NCBI GenBank assembly: GCA_947632085.1
Contig: CANRNY010000005.1
Location: 16,024-80,023, forward strand
Direction of reading: 5' to 3'
Length of the DNA stretch: 64,000 bases
Source of the DNA: an uncultured Bacilli bacterium
GTDB lineage: Bacteria > Bacillota_I > Bacilli_A > RF39 > UBA660
Position numbers and translations under genes: made by a program. The notes beneath the pieces were generated by a model. That model was not told the DNA's origin, did not search any database, and saw only the letters and a program-made list of their open reading frames with translations. Positions 1-9,028 of this stretch are shown here, one piece after another (positions within the stretch are counted from its first letter, which is position 1; every line of letters starts with the position of its first letter).

Positions 1-2
1 GA

Positions 3-62
3 AAAAATTTAATAATTAGAATGGGTAATAGATTTGTAAGAGCATTTTCTCACGAATTTTAG
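3..62 (+). CDS. C-terminal tail of an upstream gene (partial)
   Basis: A frame open from the window edge reads about 19 codons and ends at TAG (60-62). It is followed 15 bases later by a terminator-like hairpin (78-105), which suggests a plus-strand gene ends here. The residues that can be read (ending RAFSHEF) are too few to assign a family. It could be an accidental open frame. Confidence 0.35.
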   Translation, partial: KNLIIRMGNRFVRAFSHEF

Positions 63-77
63 AGAAAATACTTGGTT

Positions 78-105
78 AATAACTATTACTTAATAGTTAT
101 TTTTT
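78..105 (+). terminator. Intrinsic terminator upstream of the ABC exporter
   Basis: A 10-bp perfect AT-rich stem (78-87 with 92-101) with a 4-base loop runs straight into a T tract (100-105). It would end the transcript of the gene that lies left of the window. Confidence 0.7.
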
Positions 106-121
106 AATGGAGGAGAAATTT

Positions 122-1855
122 ATGAAAAGTTTAAAATATTTTAAAATATTATTTCGATATTTTAAAAATGATAAACTTAAATTATCTCTTTATATTATAT
201 TAACTATTGCTAAATATTTTGAACCACTTATTAATGCTTTTATATGGGCGAATGCATTTCAAGCATTAGCAACTGGTAATAACTATGATTTTATAAAGTA
301 TTTAATGTGTTGGAGTGGTTTAATCATCTTTATGTGGGTTATTATTCAAATACCTACAGATTTAATTTATAATTATTTAGAAAAGAAATTTATGGAGAAT
401 GTTAGTAAAGATTTATATGTAAAAGTATCTGATATGCCAGCAATTGCTTTTGAGGAGATTGGGGTTGGGGAATTTATAAATCGTATGTATACTGATCCTG
501 ATCGTGTATTAGAATTACTTAATAAGTTAATTAAGTTAACTTGTCGTTTAGTAATAGCGATTATTATTGTAGGTATATCTTTTACGGTATCAATATATGT
601 TGGACTAGAGTTACTAGTATTATGTATTGTAATGTTTATCTTATCTAATATTTACTATCCAAGAATTAAAAAGGTGCAAGAAGCAATTAAGAAAGATTCA
701 GATGAATTTATTAAAGTAGCTACGCAGAATATAACTGGGATTAGAGAAATAAAAGCTTTAGGAATTAAAGATAATATAAATAGAAGAGTATATGTTAATG
801 TAGAAAGTTTATTTAAGAAACAAAGAAAGATTGGGGTAGATGAGACTTTCTATTATGCGTTAAATAATTTATGTTATTTTGTTATTCAGTTTATTATTCT
901 TCTTACTTTAGGTATTTCAGTTTTTACTGGAGTTATTACGTTAGCATCATTTGTTTTAATTGAAAAATATATATGGCGAATTGATGATGTTGTAGAATCT
1001 TTATCAGAGTTTGGGGTTTCTTATAATAAAGTTACAGTATCTTTGAAAAGAATAGATGAAATACTAAATAATAAGTTATATGAAGATGAGAAATTTGGTA
1101 AGAAAGAGATTAATGATAAAAAGATAAAAATTGAGTTTAAAAATGTTAGTTTTAAATATCGAAATGATGAAGAATATATCTTAAAAGGTTTAACGATGAA
1201 GTTAGAACCACATAAGAAGATTGCGATTGTTGGTAAGTCAGGACAAGGCAAATCGACATTATTTAATTTACTTTTAAGATATTTTGATGCTACTAAAGGT
1301 CAAATACTTGTTAATGGGGAAAATATTAAGAATTTAAGTGAAGATTCTTTACGAGATAATATTTCAGTTATTAGACAGAGTCCTTACTTATTTAATTCAA
1401 CAATATTTGATAATTTTAAAGTAGTTAAAGAAGATGTTACTTTAGAAGAAGTTAAAAACGTATGTAAGAAAGCTTATATTGATGATTATATTGAGTCTTT
1501 ACCTAATGGTTATGAAACTATTATAGGTGAAGGTGGAGTTAATTTGTCGGGTGGACAGAAGCAAAGAATAGCAATAGCTAGAACTTTACTTAAAAATACG
1601 AAAGTTATACTATTTGATGAAGCAACATCAGCTTTAGATAATGAATCGCAAGAATATATTAAAAAGACAATTGATGACTTAGTTAAAACGCATACAATTA
1701 TAATAGTTGCTCATAGACTCTCTACTATTATGGATGCTGATTTAATATATGTTATTGATGATGGTAAAGTTTTAAGTTATGGTAATCATGATGAATTAAT
1801 GGCTTCATCAGAACTATATCGTAAACTTTATAGTCCAGAAGTATTAGATTTCTAA
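122..1855 (+). CDS. ABC exporter, fused permease and ATPase (ABCB/MsbA type)
   Basis: This is a half-transporter of 577 aa that would work as a dimer in the cytoplasmic membrane and export an unknown substrate using ATP. The N-terminal ~310 residues hold about six hydrophobic segments. The ATPase half shows Walker A GKSGQGKST (~residue 371), signature LSGGQKQR (~474), Walker B VILFDEATSALD (~494) and an H-loop in VAHRLSTI. The ATG at 122 is preferred over the one at 107 because GGAGGAG (109-115) sits 6 bases upstream and would lie inside the longer reading. It is a single-gene unit between two terminators. The substrate cannot be told from sequence; drug, lipid or peptide are all possible. 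Confidence 0.93.
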   Translation: MKSLKYFKILFRYFKNDKLKLSLYIILTIAKYFEPLINAFIWANAFQALATGNNYDFIKYLMCWSGLIIFMWVIIQIPTDLIYNYLEKKFMENVSKDLYVKVSDMPAIAFEEIGVGEFINRMYTDPDRVLELLNKLIKLTCRLVIAIIIVGISFTVSIYVGLELLVLCIVMFILSNIYYPRIKKVQEAIKKDSDEFIKVATQNITGIREIKALGIKDNINRRVYVNVESLFKKQRKIGVDETFYYALNNLCYFVIQFIILLTLGISVFTGVITLASFVLIEKYIWRIDDVVESLSEFGVSYNKVTVSLKRIDEILNNKLYEDEKFGKKEINDKKIKIEFKNVSFKYRNDEEYILKGLTMKLEPHKKIAIVGKSGQGKSTLFNLLLRYFDATKGQILVNGENIKNLSEDSLRDNISVIRQSPYLFNSTIFDNFKVVKEDVTLEEVKNVCKKAYIDDYIESLPNGYETIIGEGGVNLSGGQKQRIAIARTLLKNTKVILFDEATSALDNESQEYIKKTIDDLVKTHTIIIVAHRLSTIMDADLIYVIDDGKVLSYGNHDELMASSELYRKLYSPEVLDF

Positions 1856-1868
1856 TACTTCTTTTTTT
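1838..1868 (+). terminator. Intrinsic terminator of the ABC exporter
   Basis: An 11-bp perfect inverted repeat (1838-1848 with 1851-1861) is followed by seven Ts. The stop codon TAA (1853-1855) lies inside the hairpin. Confidence 0.85.
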
Positions 1869-1886
1869 AAGAAAGAAATAATTATA

Positions 1887-1895
1887 TGATATAAT
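1887..1895 (+). promoter_or_regulatory. Extended -10 promoter of the amidase gene
   Basis: TGATATAAT is an extended -10 ending 15 bases before the ATG at 1911. The expected transcription start (~1902) falls on the Shine-Dalgarno AGGTGG (1901-1906). This compact arrangement recurs through the window. Confidence 0.6.
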
Positions 1896-1910
1896 TAAAT
1901 AGGTGGTAGT

Positions 1911-2609
1911 ATGAAAAATAAAAACTTAATAATAGCTATTTCATTAACTATCCTATGTTTAATAATAGGTTTTGGAGTTGTTATATTAAAAGGAGATTTA
2001 GGTAGGTTTTATAAATATATTAATTATGAAAAAGAAACTTTAAAAAGTGATAATGAAGAAATAGAAGTATATGTAAATAATAATTATAATTATCATAATA
2101 CAGATGTAAGAGAAGAGAAAATAGAGTATATTGTTATTCATTATACAGGTAATACAGCTAGTGCTCCTGTATTTATGTCATCTTATAATAATTTTGATAC
2201 AACTAATAAAAGTGTTGATTTCTTTGTAGATCATAATGGAGATATATACAAGTATAATCTAGAAACGGAAAATAGATATGCTTTTGCAGTTGGTGGTCAT
2301 CTTGAAGAAACACAAGGTGGTTCTTTGTATGAAAAAGTAACTAATGAAAATAGTATTAGTATTGAAATGTGTGTTAAAAATGATGGTTTAAAGGAAGCTA
2401 ATGCAGAAGGATGGTATATTCTTCCAGAAACGGTTGATGCTACTATTCAGTTAGTTAAATATTTAATGGATAAATATGATATTCCAGTTACAAATGTAAT
2501 TAGACATTATGATGTAAATGGTAAGTTATGTCCAGGTATTGTAGGTTGGAATAAAGATAGTGGTTCAGAAAAAGAATGGGAAAACTTCTTAGAAAAATTA
2601 GAGGAGTAA
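1911..2609 (+). CDS. N-acetylmuramoyl-L-alanine amidase (Amidase_2/PGRP fold)
   Basis: This is a predicted membrane-anchored peptidoglycan amidase of 232 aa that would cut the bond between MurNAc and L-Ala on the outer face of the membrane. Residues ~5-27 form one hydrophobic signal anchor. The zinc ligands of the amidase_2 family can be read: His in VIHYTG (~74), His in IRHYDV (~198) and Cys in GKLCPG (~206). Length fits a single catalytic domain without wall-binding repeats. It is transcribed alone from its own compact promoter. The role could be wall turnover or prophage-type lysis; there are no phage neighbours, so turnover is more likely. Confidence 0.9.
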   Translation: MKNKNLIIAISLTILCLIIGFGVVILKGDLGRFYKYINYEKETLKSDNEEIEVYVNNNYNYHNTDVREEKIEYIVIHYTGNTASAPVFMSSYNNFDTTNKSVDFFVDHNGDIYKYNLETENRYAFAVGGHLEETQGGSLYEKVTNENSISIEMCVKNDGLKEANAEGWYILPETVDATIQLVKYLMDKYDIPVTNVIRHYDVNGKLCPGIVGWNKDSGSEKEWENFLEKLEE

Positions 2610-2654
2610 TAGATATTTATAAATAGTTTTAAAACTATTGAAGAGTTAAAAAAC

Positions 2655-2724
2655 GACAAGTAGTGACAACTTTTTGACAATTAACATATTCTTGTTGACT
2701 TTATCTTTTACGTTCCAGTATAAT
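2655..2724 (+). promoter_or_regulatory. Promoter and phased direct repeats upstream of a surface protein gene
   Basis: The core promoter is TTGACT (2695-2700), an 18-bp spacer, then TATAAT (2719-2724). Just upstream, GACAA occurs at 2655, 2665 and 2676, spaced 10 and 11 bp and so on one face of the helix. This is the kind of layout bound by response regulators of the OmpR family; the regulator itself is not known. Confidence 0.65.
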
Positions 2725-2754
2725 GTGGCTATAAGATAGGGAGAAATATAAGAT

Positions 2755-4107
2755 ATGAAAAAGAAAATTTTAAGCGCTATATTTATTTTAGCGATATTTG
2801 TTGTTCCATTTGGTGTGATTGTTGGACACTCAAAAACTTTAACTGATTTTTTAACTCAAGTGTCTAAAGTTAAATTAATGGATATCTCAGAAAATGGTTG
2901 GAGTGTTAATAGTGCAACAACTAAATATATCAATGGAGGAAATATATTACTTGATTTAGACTATGGTGTTTTAGTAGAATTTGATAGAGAAAGTCGACCA
3001 AAATGGTTTGGAACATATCCAATTGATGAAATAAAACATCATGATTTTTATATGTATGATACTAAAGGTAATTTAGTTAAATCAAAATTACTTGAAGAGA
3101 AAATGGAAGAAATAAATGATTACCATATGGAAATGGAAACTTATAAAGAACGTGAAATAACTAACAAATTATTTTATTATAATGATAATTTCTATGCGGT
3201 AGCTGGAACAGTAGATGCTTCGGCTGATTACGGACTTACTTCAAAGGAAAATGGTTCAGTAGAAGAGGGACATAAAAAGTATAGTTTAGTTAAGTATGAT
3301 ATGGATTTCAAAAATGTAAGTCATATTGAAGTATCAGATGAAGCATATACAAACGTACGTGTAAATAATGTAGATAATACTTTATATGTTATAGCTGTAA
3401 CAGATGATATTGCTTATGCAGATTTATCTAGTTCAGAAAATAAAAAATGTGAAATATATACAGTAGATGGTGAATTTAAGACGGCTGCTAATGTTGATTG
3501 TAATTTAGAAAATGTAGGAAAATATTTTCCTGATTATGCATTTCAATTACAACATGGTTTAACTGATAATGAGTATGATTATAGAAGTAATGAAAATGTT
3601 TTCATTTCTGATAAAGGAAAAAAATTAGTATATACTAATAAAAATAATGAAAAAATAGAAATTGCTGCTGATAATGGAACATATACTAATGTTAAATTCG
3701 CTGGTAATATGATAGTAGCTATTGAAGATACATTAGAAAATAAAAACAAAAATTTCTTCTATTCAAAAATTGATCTTTATGATGCAGATGGTAACTTGCT
3801 TGACCAAGTAATCGGTTTAAATTCTTATAGAGATCTTGATGTTGATGAAACAAATAATAAATTTATAGTATCAACTATTAGACTAGATAAAATATTAGGA
3901 GTTAATTATTGGGACTATATATATACAGCATATGATCCTAGTACTGTAGAAATAGGTTATGAAGAATATGTCTTCCCTAATGTAGAAGAACCAGAAGAAG
4001 AACCTAAAATTCCGAATCCAGAAACTAGTGATTTAATAATTATAGGATTTATAGCAGTATTTGGTGTTAGTTTCTACCTTTATAAAAAATGTAAAAAAGC
4101 TCTATAA
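2755..4107 (+). CDS. Predicted wall-anchored extracellular protein with NPETSD tail
   Basis: The protein has 450 aa, an N-terminal hydrophobic signal (~4-24), a long hydrophilic extracellular part of unknown fold, and a C-terminal sorting-like tail. The tail is an acidic Pro/Glu stretch, then NPETSD, a hydrophobic span (~424-441) and KKCKK. This is the architecture of a sortase substrate, although the motif departs from LPxTG and has Ser in place of Gly. The Shine-Dalgarno is GGGAG at ~2739. I recognise no catalytic motif. The repeated Asp/Asn/Tyr beta-rich stretches suggest a binding or propeller-like domain, which is only inference. A full promoter lies upstream and a terminator downstream, so it is monocistronic. 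Confidence 0.75.
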   Translation: MKKKILSAIFILAIFVVPFGVIVGHSKTLTDFLTQVSKVKLMDISENGWSVNSATTKYINGGNILLDLDYGVLVEFDRESRPKWFGTYPIDEIKHHDFYMYDTKGNLVKSKLLEEKMEEINDYHMEMETYKEREITNKLFYYNDNFYAVAGTVDASADYGLTSKENGSVEEGHKKYSLVKYDMDFKNVSHIEVSDEAYTNVRVNNVDNTLYVIAVTDDIAYADLSSSENKKCEIYTVDGEFKTAANVDCNLENVGKYFPDYAFQLQHGLTDNEYDYRSNENVFISDKGKKLVYTNKNNEKIEIAADNGTYTNVKFAGNMIVAIEDTLENKNKNFFYSKIDLYDADGNLLDQVIGLNSYRDLDVDETNNKFIVSTIRLDKILGVNYWDYIYTAYDPSTVEIGYEEYVFPNVEEPEEEPKIPNPETSDLIIIGFIAVFGVSFYLYKKCKKAL

Positions 4108-4120
4108 TTGAGCTTTTTTT
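4093..4120 (+). terminator. Intrinsic terminator after the NPETSD surface protein
   Basis: AAAAAAGCTC (4093-4102), a 7-base loop, then GAGC and a T tract. The left arm lies within the last codons of the gene. Confidence 0.8.
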
Positions 4121-4138
4121 ATAAATGGGGGATTTATT

Positions 4139-5431
4139 ATGAAAGAAAAAATATATGATAAAATAACAACTATTTATTTAATTGCTTTAGTAATGGTCTT
4201 ATTTATATCTAATATTTTTTTTGTTTATCAATTTATTAGATGTTCAGTGATCTCTAATGGTGTATTGGTATTTGGTGGTATAGGTTTAATATTATACTTA
4301 TATCATATAATAGTTACTAAAAATATTAGATGTTGGGATTTATTAGTAATTTTAATATATTTCTTTTGCTATCTTTCTTATCTTCATGCTTTTGATAGAA
4401 GAACTGCTTTATTTGGTTATTATAGCGGTAGAGAAGGTATGCTAGTTATATATGCTTACTATATTATCTTTTTACTTTCTTCAACTTTGAAAAATGATAA
4501 AATTAAAGAATTAATTCTGTTATTACTTACTTGTCAAAGTATTGTCCAAGTTATTTATTGCTTTTTACAAATCTCAGGATTATATTTTGTCTTTAAAATG
4601 CCAATTATGGGTCTTGAAAAATATTCTTCAGGATTCTATTCTAATTCTAATTTCTTTGGTTCTTATATTTCATTAATTGTTGGTTTATGGGTACCTATTT
4701 ATTTCTTTAATAAGAAATTTGATATTAAAAGTTATCTTGTTTTATCATTTTTAATAGCTGGTTTATTAAGTTGTGGAACAATGAGTGCTTTAGTAGCTTT
4801 AATAGCAATTATTTGTTTAGCAATTATTTATTATTTTATTAAAAGAAAGAATATTCAAGGTAAAACATTTTTAATTAAATTAGTTACATTATTTGTTACG
4901 ATATGTATAGAATTTTTAGCTTTATCTTATTTTACTGAAAGTTCACTTGTTAAAGATACAGTTGAATTAAAAGATCAAGTAGTCAGTGTTGCTAGTGGTG
5001 AAATAGATGATTCTTTTGGTACAGGAAGAATATATATTTGGAAACAAACTTTAAAATATATTCCAAAGTATTTTTGGTATGGAATAGGAATAGATAATTT
5101 TATATTTTTAGGTTTTGAATCAGGAACATTTATTTATGATTCACCTTTAGAAGATAATATTATTAATAAAGCACATAATGAATATTTAAATATTTTAGCA
5201 ACAGGTGGTATTTTTCTATTTGTCGTATATATGGTTATAATTATAACTATATTTGTTAAGGCGAGTAAAGATATTATAAAGACTAAGAAAATAAATAGTT
5301 TAAGAGATTCATTCTTCTTTGCTTTTTGTAGTTATTTAGTTCAAGCATTCTTTAATTGTAGAATGGTCTTTGTAGCGCCGTTATTCTTTATGATTATGGG
5401 ATTACTGGTATCAACAATAGAAAAAGAATAA
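4139..5431 (+). CDS. O-antigen ligase / Wzy polymerase-like membrane protein
   Basis: The product is an integral membrane protein of 430 aa with about 10-12 hydrophobic segments. It matches the Wzy_C/O-antigen-ligase pattern: GTGRIYIWKQTL in the large extracellular loop (~300), then HNEYLNILATGG (~342). In known members the enzyme transfers or polymerises undecaprenyl-linked glycans on the outer face of the membrane. No glycan synthesis genes lie beside it, so the substrate is unknown. It could decorate the neighbouring surface protein or the wall. Start is the ATG after GGGGG (4126-4130). Confidence 0.8.
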   Translation: MKEKIYDKITTIYLIALVMVLFISNIFFVYQFIRCSVISNGVLVFGGIGLILYLYHIIVTKNIRCWDLLVILIYFFCYLSYLHAFDRRTALFGYYSGREGMLVIYAYYIIFLLSSTLKNDKIKELILLLLTCQSIVQVIYCFLQISGLYFVFKMPIMGLEKYSSGFYSNSNFFGSYISLIVGLWVPIYFFNKKFDIKSYLVLSFLIAGLLSCGTMSALVALIAIICLAIIYYFIKRKNIQGKTFLIKLVTLFVTICIEFLALSYFTESSLVKDTVELKDQVVSVASGEIDDSFGTGRIYIWKQTLKYIPKYFWYGIGIDNFIFLGFESGTFIYDSPLEDNIINKAHNEYLNILATGGIFLFVVYMVIIITIFVKASKDIIKTKKINSLRDSFFFAFCSYLVQAFFNCRMVFVAPLFFMIMGLLVSTIEKE

Positions 5432-5459
5432 AATAAGAGCTCTTTAAGAGCTCTTATTT
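5431..5459. terminator. Bidirectional terminator between convergent genes
   Basis: A near-perfect palindrome (arms AATAAGAGCTC and its complement) lies between the stop of the ligase-like gene and the end of the minus-strand GH3 gene. It has A/T tracts on both sides, so it can end both transcripts. Confidence 0.8.
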
Positions 5460-6650
5460 AATTACATTATAAGCTAATTTCCAAGCTAATATTTTTCTTA
5501 CAGATTCATTAATACGTTTTTCAGATATACGACCTTCTTGGGCAGCTTTTAAAGCACTATCATAATAATCTTTATATTGTTTAGTAATAAGTAAATCATT
5601 ACCGGCATTAATTGCTAAAGTAGATAATTCATTATTGGTATTATAACTATCTAACGCATCCATTGTTAGATCATCACTGACGATTAAACCAGTATAGTTA
5701 TAATCATTTTTTAAAATATCAATAACACTTTTAGAAAGAGAAGCGGGATAACTACGATCAACGGTAGCAATAATATTATGAGATATTAAGATAAATGGTG
5801 TACCTGCTTCAATACCCATTTGGAAAGGAATTAAATCATTTTCTTTCAAATAAGATAATTCACGATTATCAATTGTTTCTATACGATGCGTATCACCATT
5901 AGGACCATATCCAGGGAAGTGCTTTAAACAAGTAGAAAAGTTTAATTCTTGAGCTATATTAGTTACTTTGACAATATAATTACCAGTTTCAGTAGGATTT
6001 AAACCAATAGATCTATCATACATAAAGTCTTTAGGATTAGTTGATATATCAGCAACTGGTGCTAAATTTAAATTAAAACCAAGGTCTAATAATAATCTAT
6101 CTTTCATTTCTTCAATTTCTAATACTTTATCAATACCACCTTCATTATAATAAGCACGTGGTGATAATATTTTAGTATTAATTAATTTAGGATTATAACT
6201 TAAACGTGTTACTGTTCCTCCTTCTTCATCAAGAGTCATAATATAATTTATTTTGGCTTTATCTTGTCGATTAGATATCTTAGCTATTACTCGATCTTTA
6301 CTTAAATTTTTTAAATCACTACTAAATAAAATAAAACCACCAACTGTCTTATAACTATCACTTTCTTTATATGAAGAGAAAGGAATAATAAACATTTGAG
6401 CTATTTTTTCTTCTAAAGTTAAAGTATTAAGAATTTGATCAGCTTCATCATAATATTGAGCAAAAAGATCTGGTTTCTTTTCGAGAGGAGCAAACTCTTT
6501 TTTGATTGGTGGTAAGAGTGGTGCTTCGTTATTAGTTAATCGGGAATTAGAATCTATATTCGCAATAAAATTATTAAGAGTAATTAAACTAAAAAGTAAA
6601 ATAAGGATTACTAAAATAGTTGAAAGATAAATAATAATATGTTTTTTCAT
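5454..6650 (-). CDS. Glycoside hydrolase family 3 beta-N-acetylhexosaminidase (NagZ-like)
   Basis: The product is a membrane-anchored GH3 enzyme of 398 aa predicted to release GlcNAc from wall fragments. An N-terminal signal anchor (~5-25) is followed by a short linker and the TIM-barrel domain. Signature residues are seen: KHFPGYG (~240) leading to DTH, which carries the His/Asp acid-base pair of NagZ enzymes, LISHNIIA, and SDDLTMDAL (~322) with the nucleophile Asp. Length is that of a single-domain GH3. The minus-strand extended -10 TGTTAAAAT (complement of 6673-6681) and AAGAAGGTC precede the ATG. With the amidase at 1911 it would suit wall recycling. Confidence 0.92.
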   Translation of the reverse strand: MKKHIIIYLSTILVILILLFSLITLNNFIANIDSNSRLTNNEAPLLPPIKKEFAPLEKKPDLFAQYYDEADQILNTLTLEEKIAQMFIIPFSSYKESDSYKTVGGFILFSSDLKNLSKDRVIAKISNRQDKAKINYIMTLDEEGGTVTRLSYNPKLINTKILSPRAYYNEGGIDKVLEIEEMKDRLLLDLGFNLNLAPVADISTNPKDFMYDRSIGLNPTETGNYIVKVTNIAQELNFSTCLKHFPGYGPNGDTHRIETIDNRELSYLKENDLIPFQMGIEAGTPFILISHNIIATVDRSYPASLSKSVIDILKNDYNYTGLIVSDDLTMDALDSYNTNNELSTLAINAGNDLLITKQYKDYYDSALKAAQEGRISEKRINESVRKILAWKLAYNVIK

Positions 6651-6708
6651 TTTATGACCTTCTTTATTAATTATTTTAACATATATTAAAAATTTATATT
6701 AGGGAAAA

Positions 6709-6737
6709 TTGCAGGATTAATAATTTTTTTGTATAAT
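6709..6737 (+). promoter_or_regulatory. Promoter of the 6762 gene
   Basis: TTGCAG (6709-6714), a 17-bp spacer and TATAAT (6732-6737) lie in the divergent gap with the GH3 gene. The -35 is weak (3 of 6). Confidence 0.5.
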
Positions 6738-6761
6738 AAAGCCAATTTAAGTGGTGGTTTT

Positions 6762-7313
6762 ATGGTTAATAATTTTAAAATTAATAAAAAGATAGTAGCT
6801 GGGGCTTTAATAGCAGCAATTATTGGAACAGGAATTGGTGGTTATCATATGCATCGTAATCATGAAGTTGCAAGAGTTAAAGGTTATTTAGAAGATTTTT
6901 TAACTGAAGATAATTATGTTGATTTATCTAAAGTTAGTGGGGAATATAAGATTAGTGATTTTGATGGAGATACTTTAAGAAAAGTATTAGAAGAAATGAA
7001 TATAGATTATGTAAGAATTAATGATGCTTTTATTTATGATAAAAATCATGTTTTACCATTTACACATAAAAACGCTGTTAATTATAATAAAGTTGTATGG
7101 AATGATGGAACACAAGATATTTATGAAATGTATGAACCAATAAGAGTTCCTAGTAGTAAAGGAGTTACTTATCAAATACCAGAAGGATTTGTCTTAGAAG
7201 ACGTTGCAGAAATAGCTGAACCAATTAGATATGAAGATTTAGATGATAAAGAAATAAGAGTTTTAAAAAATAATTATGAAGATTCTTATAGTTTAACAAT
7301 GGAGAAAAAATAA
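6762..7313 (+). CDS. Hypothetical membrane-anchored protein
   Basis: I do not recognise this 183-aa protein. It has a short basic N terminus and a Gly/Ala-rich hydrophobic span (~10-28), then a soluble, acidic, probably extracytoplasmic domain. The ATG at 6762 is chosen because GGTGG (6752-6756) is correctly placed; the upstream TTG at 6729 would overlap the -10 region. It is followed after one base by the nucleotidyltransferase gene, so the two are likely co-transcribed. Confidence 0.7.
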   Translation: MVNNFKINKKIVAGALIAAIIGTGIGGYHMHRNHEVARVKGYLEDFLTEDNYVDLSKVSGEYKISDFDGDTLRKVLEEMNIDYVRINDAFIYDKNHVLPFTHKNAVNYNKVVWNDGTQDIYEMYEPIRVPSSKGVTYQIPEGFVLEDVAEIAEPIRYEDLDDKEIRVLKNNYEDSYSLTMEKK

Positions 7314-7314
7314 A

Positions 7315-8349
7315 ATGTCATTACAGGGATTAATAAATAAGTTTTTAATTATAACTGGTTATGATAAAGATAAAAGTGTATTAGCGATTATTTTTCACGG
7401 AAGTAGAGTTCAAGGTAGTGAAAGACCTAATAGTGATTTAGATGTTATTGTAATAAGTAAAAAAGGTAATAACTATAAAAAAGGATTTGCAATTGATGGA
7501 ATAAGAGTAGATTGTCATATATATTCAATTAATGATATTTATGATTTGGCTGATATTAAAAAAGAAAGTAATAATATATTTTTAGAGTGTGTATTAAATA
7601 AAGGTTTAGTAGTTAAAGATGTTGATGATACAATTGCATTGATAAAAAATTATATTGAAAATATTGAAGTAAAGAAACAAGGGAAAAGATTTATTCCAAG
7701 ATATGTATTAGAAGATATTAGAGATTTATATAGTAACTTTATAAATAAGAAGGAAGATAATGAATTTTACTATTATAATTTGTTAGAAAAGATAAGAATT
7801 GCTTTTAATTATTTATATGGTTGTTCTTATTTAGGAACATCTAAAGTATATGAAGTTTTTAAACGTCCAGCTTATTTTCATGATAAGTATTTAATTAAAT
7901 TACCAAACCATAACTTTATTGATTTATATTTAAAAGCGATAGAAGCTAAAGAAGAAGAGCGAATAGAACTTATAAAAAAACTAATTAGTTTATTACATAT
8001 TAAACTTGGGGATATAGAAACATCTAATTATTATGGAAGAAATGTATATTATTCAAAAGATCGAATAGATGATGATATGTTAGTATTACATAATAAACTA
8101 TTAAAGACAATTGATTTATTATTAATTAAACATCCATATAGTAAGATGATGTATGCTATTTTATTACAGAGTATGTATAGTTATTATTATCAAATATATT
8201 ATGATATAAATTATCAATTAGAAGAACTATATAATAGAGGAAAAAATGAAAAAGATAATAATAAAAGAATAGAAATAATAAAAGATATATTTGGTATTTT
8301 AAGTAAAGATTATTTTATAGATTATGATAATTATTTAATTAGATTATAA
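7315..8349 (+). CDS. Nucleotidyltransferase-domain protein (Pol beta superfamily)
   Basis: The protein has 344 aa with an N-terminal nucleotidyltransferase fold: FHGSRVQGS followed ten residues later by DLDVIV, the GS-x10-DxD metal-binding motif (~residues 30-45). A third acidic residue is plausible in VDCHIY (~68). The C-terminal ~230 residues are helical and unassigned. Members of this broad family adenylylate drugs, proteins or tRNA; the substrate here is not predictable. The start overlaps the end of the previous gene's SD-bearing region. The lack of an adjacent HEPN-type gene argues against a standard MNT/HEPN toxin pair. Confidence 0.8.
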   Translation: MSLQGLINKFLIITGYDKDKSVLAIIFHGSRVQGSERPNSDLDVIVISKKGNNYKKGFAIDGIRVDCHIYSINDIYDLADIKKESNNIFLECVLNKGLVVKDVDDTIALIKNYIENIEVKKQGKRFIPRYVLEDIRDLYSNFINKKEDNEFYYYNLLEKIRIAFNYLYGCSYLGTSKVYEVFKRPAYFHDKYLIKLPNHNFIDLYLKAIEAKEEERIELIKKLISLLHIKLGDIETSNYYGRNVYYSKDRIDDDMLVLHNKLLKTIDLLLIKHPYSKMMYAILLQSMYSYYYQIYYDINYQLEELYNRGKNEKDNNKRIEIIKDIFGILSKDYFIDYDNYLIRL

Positions 8350-8365
8350 CTTGTAAATTAAGATA

Positions 8366-8374
8366 TGGTACAAT
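8366..8374 (+). promoter_or_regulatory. Extended -10 promoter of the YgjP-like gene
   Basis: TGGTACAAT ends 17 bases before the ATG at 8392, with AGGTGAT (8381-8387) at the expected transcript start. Confidence 0.45.
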
Positions 8375-8391
8375 AATAATAGGTGATACTT

Positions 8392-9027
8392 ATGGAAGTG
8401 CAACTAGGAGAATATATATTTAATTTAGAAATTGAAAAAAAGAATAATAAAAATGTTTATTTTAGATTTAAAGATAATAATACTTTATATGTTACTTGTA
8501 ATAGATTTATAAGTACTAAAGAAGTATTAAAGTTAATAAAACAGAATGAAAAATCTTTACTTAAAATGTATAAAAGTTATCAAATAAGAGAAGAAAATAA
8601 TAAGGGATTTAATTATTTAGGAGAATCTTATACCATTGTTTATGATGAGAGTTTTAAAGAATTAAAGATTGAAGATAATATGGTATATGTAAAAAATGAA
8701 AAAGAATTAAATAAATGGTTAAAAAGGGAATGTGAAAGAATATTTCAAGAAAGAATAAAATTAATATTAAATAATTTTAGTAATATACCACCATTTAAGT
8801 TAAGAATTAGAAAAATGAAAACAAGATGGGGAGTTAATAATGTAACTAAGAAAATAATAACTTTAAATAGTGAATTAATAAAAAAAGATATTACATTAAT
8901 TGACTATGTTATTATTCATGAATTATGTCATTTTTATGAAGCTAATCATAGTAAGAAATTTTGGTTAGAAGTTGAAAAGAGATATCCGTATTATAAGTTA
9001 GCAAGAAAAAGATTGAGAGTTGAATAA
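8392..9027 (+). CDS. YgjP-like metallopeptidase (M48/WLM-type)
   Basis: The protein has 211 aa and ends in the family zinc motif HELCHFYEANHSKKFW: HExxH with a third His in NH. An upstream MKTRWG block (~143) is also typical of YgjP/DUF45. It is cytoplasmic, with no signal. The biological substrate is not established for the family. ATG 8392 with AGGTGAT is preferred over GTG 8383, which lies within the ribosome site. One base separates it from the next gene. Confidence 0.88.
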   Translation: MEVQLGEYIFNLEIEKKNNKNVYFRFKDNNTLYVTCNRFISTKEVLKLIKQNEKSLLKMYKSYQIREENNKGFNYLGESYTIVYDESFKELKIEDNMVYVKNEKELNKWLKRECERIFQERIKLILNNFSNIPPFKLRIRKMKTRWGVNNVTKKIITLNSELIKKDITLIDYVIIHELCHFYEANHSKKFWLEVEKRYPYYKLARKRLRVE

Positions 9028-9028
9028 A

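Noticed and set aside
2622..2640. Palindrome after the amidase gene as a terminator
   Set aside because: The AT-only stem is not followed by a T tract, so I did not call it a terminator.
7315..8349. Nucleotidyltransferase as half of an MNT-HEPN toxin-antitoxin pair
   Set aside because: The protein is much longer than MNT antitoxins and no HEPN gene is adjacent; the neighbours are an anchored protein and a YgjP-like peptidase.
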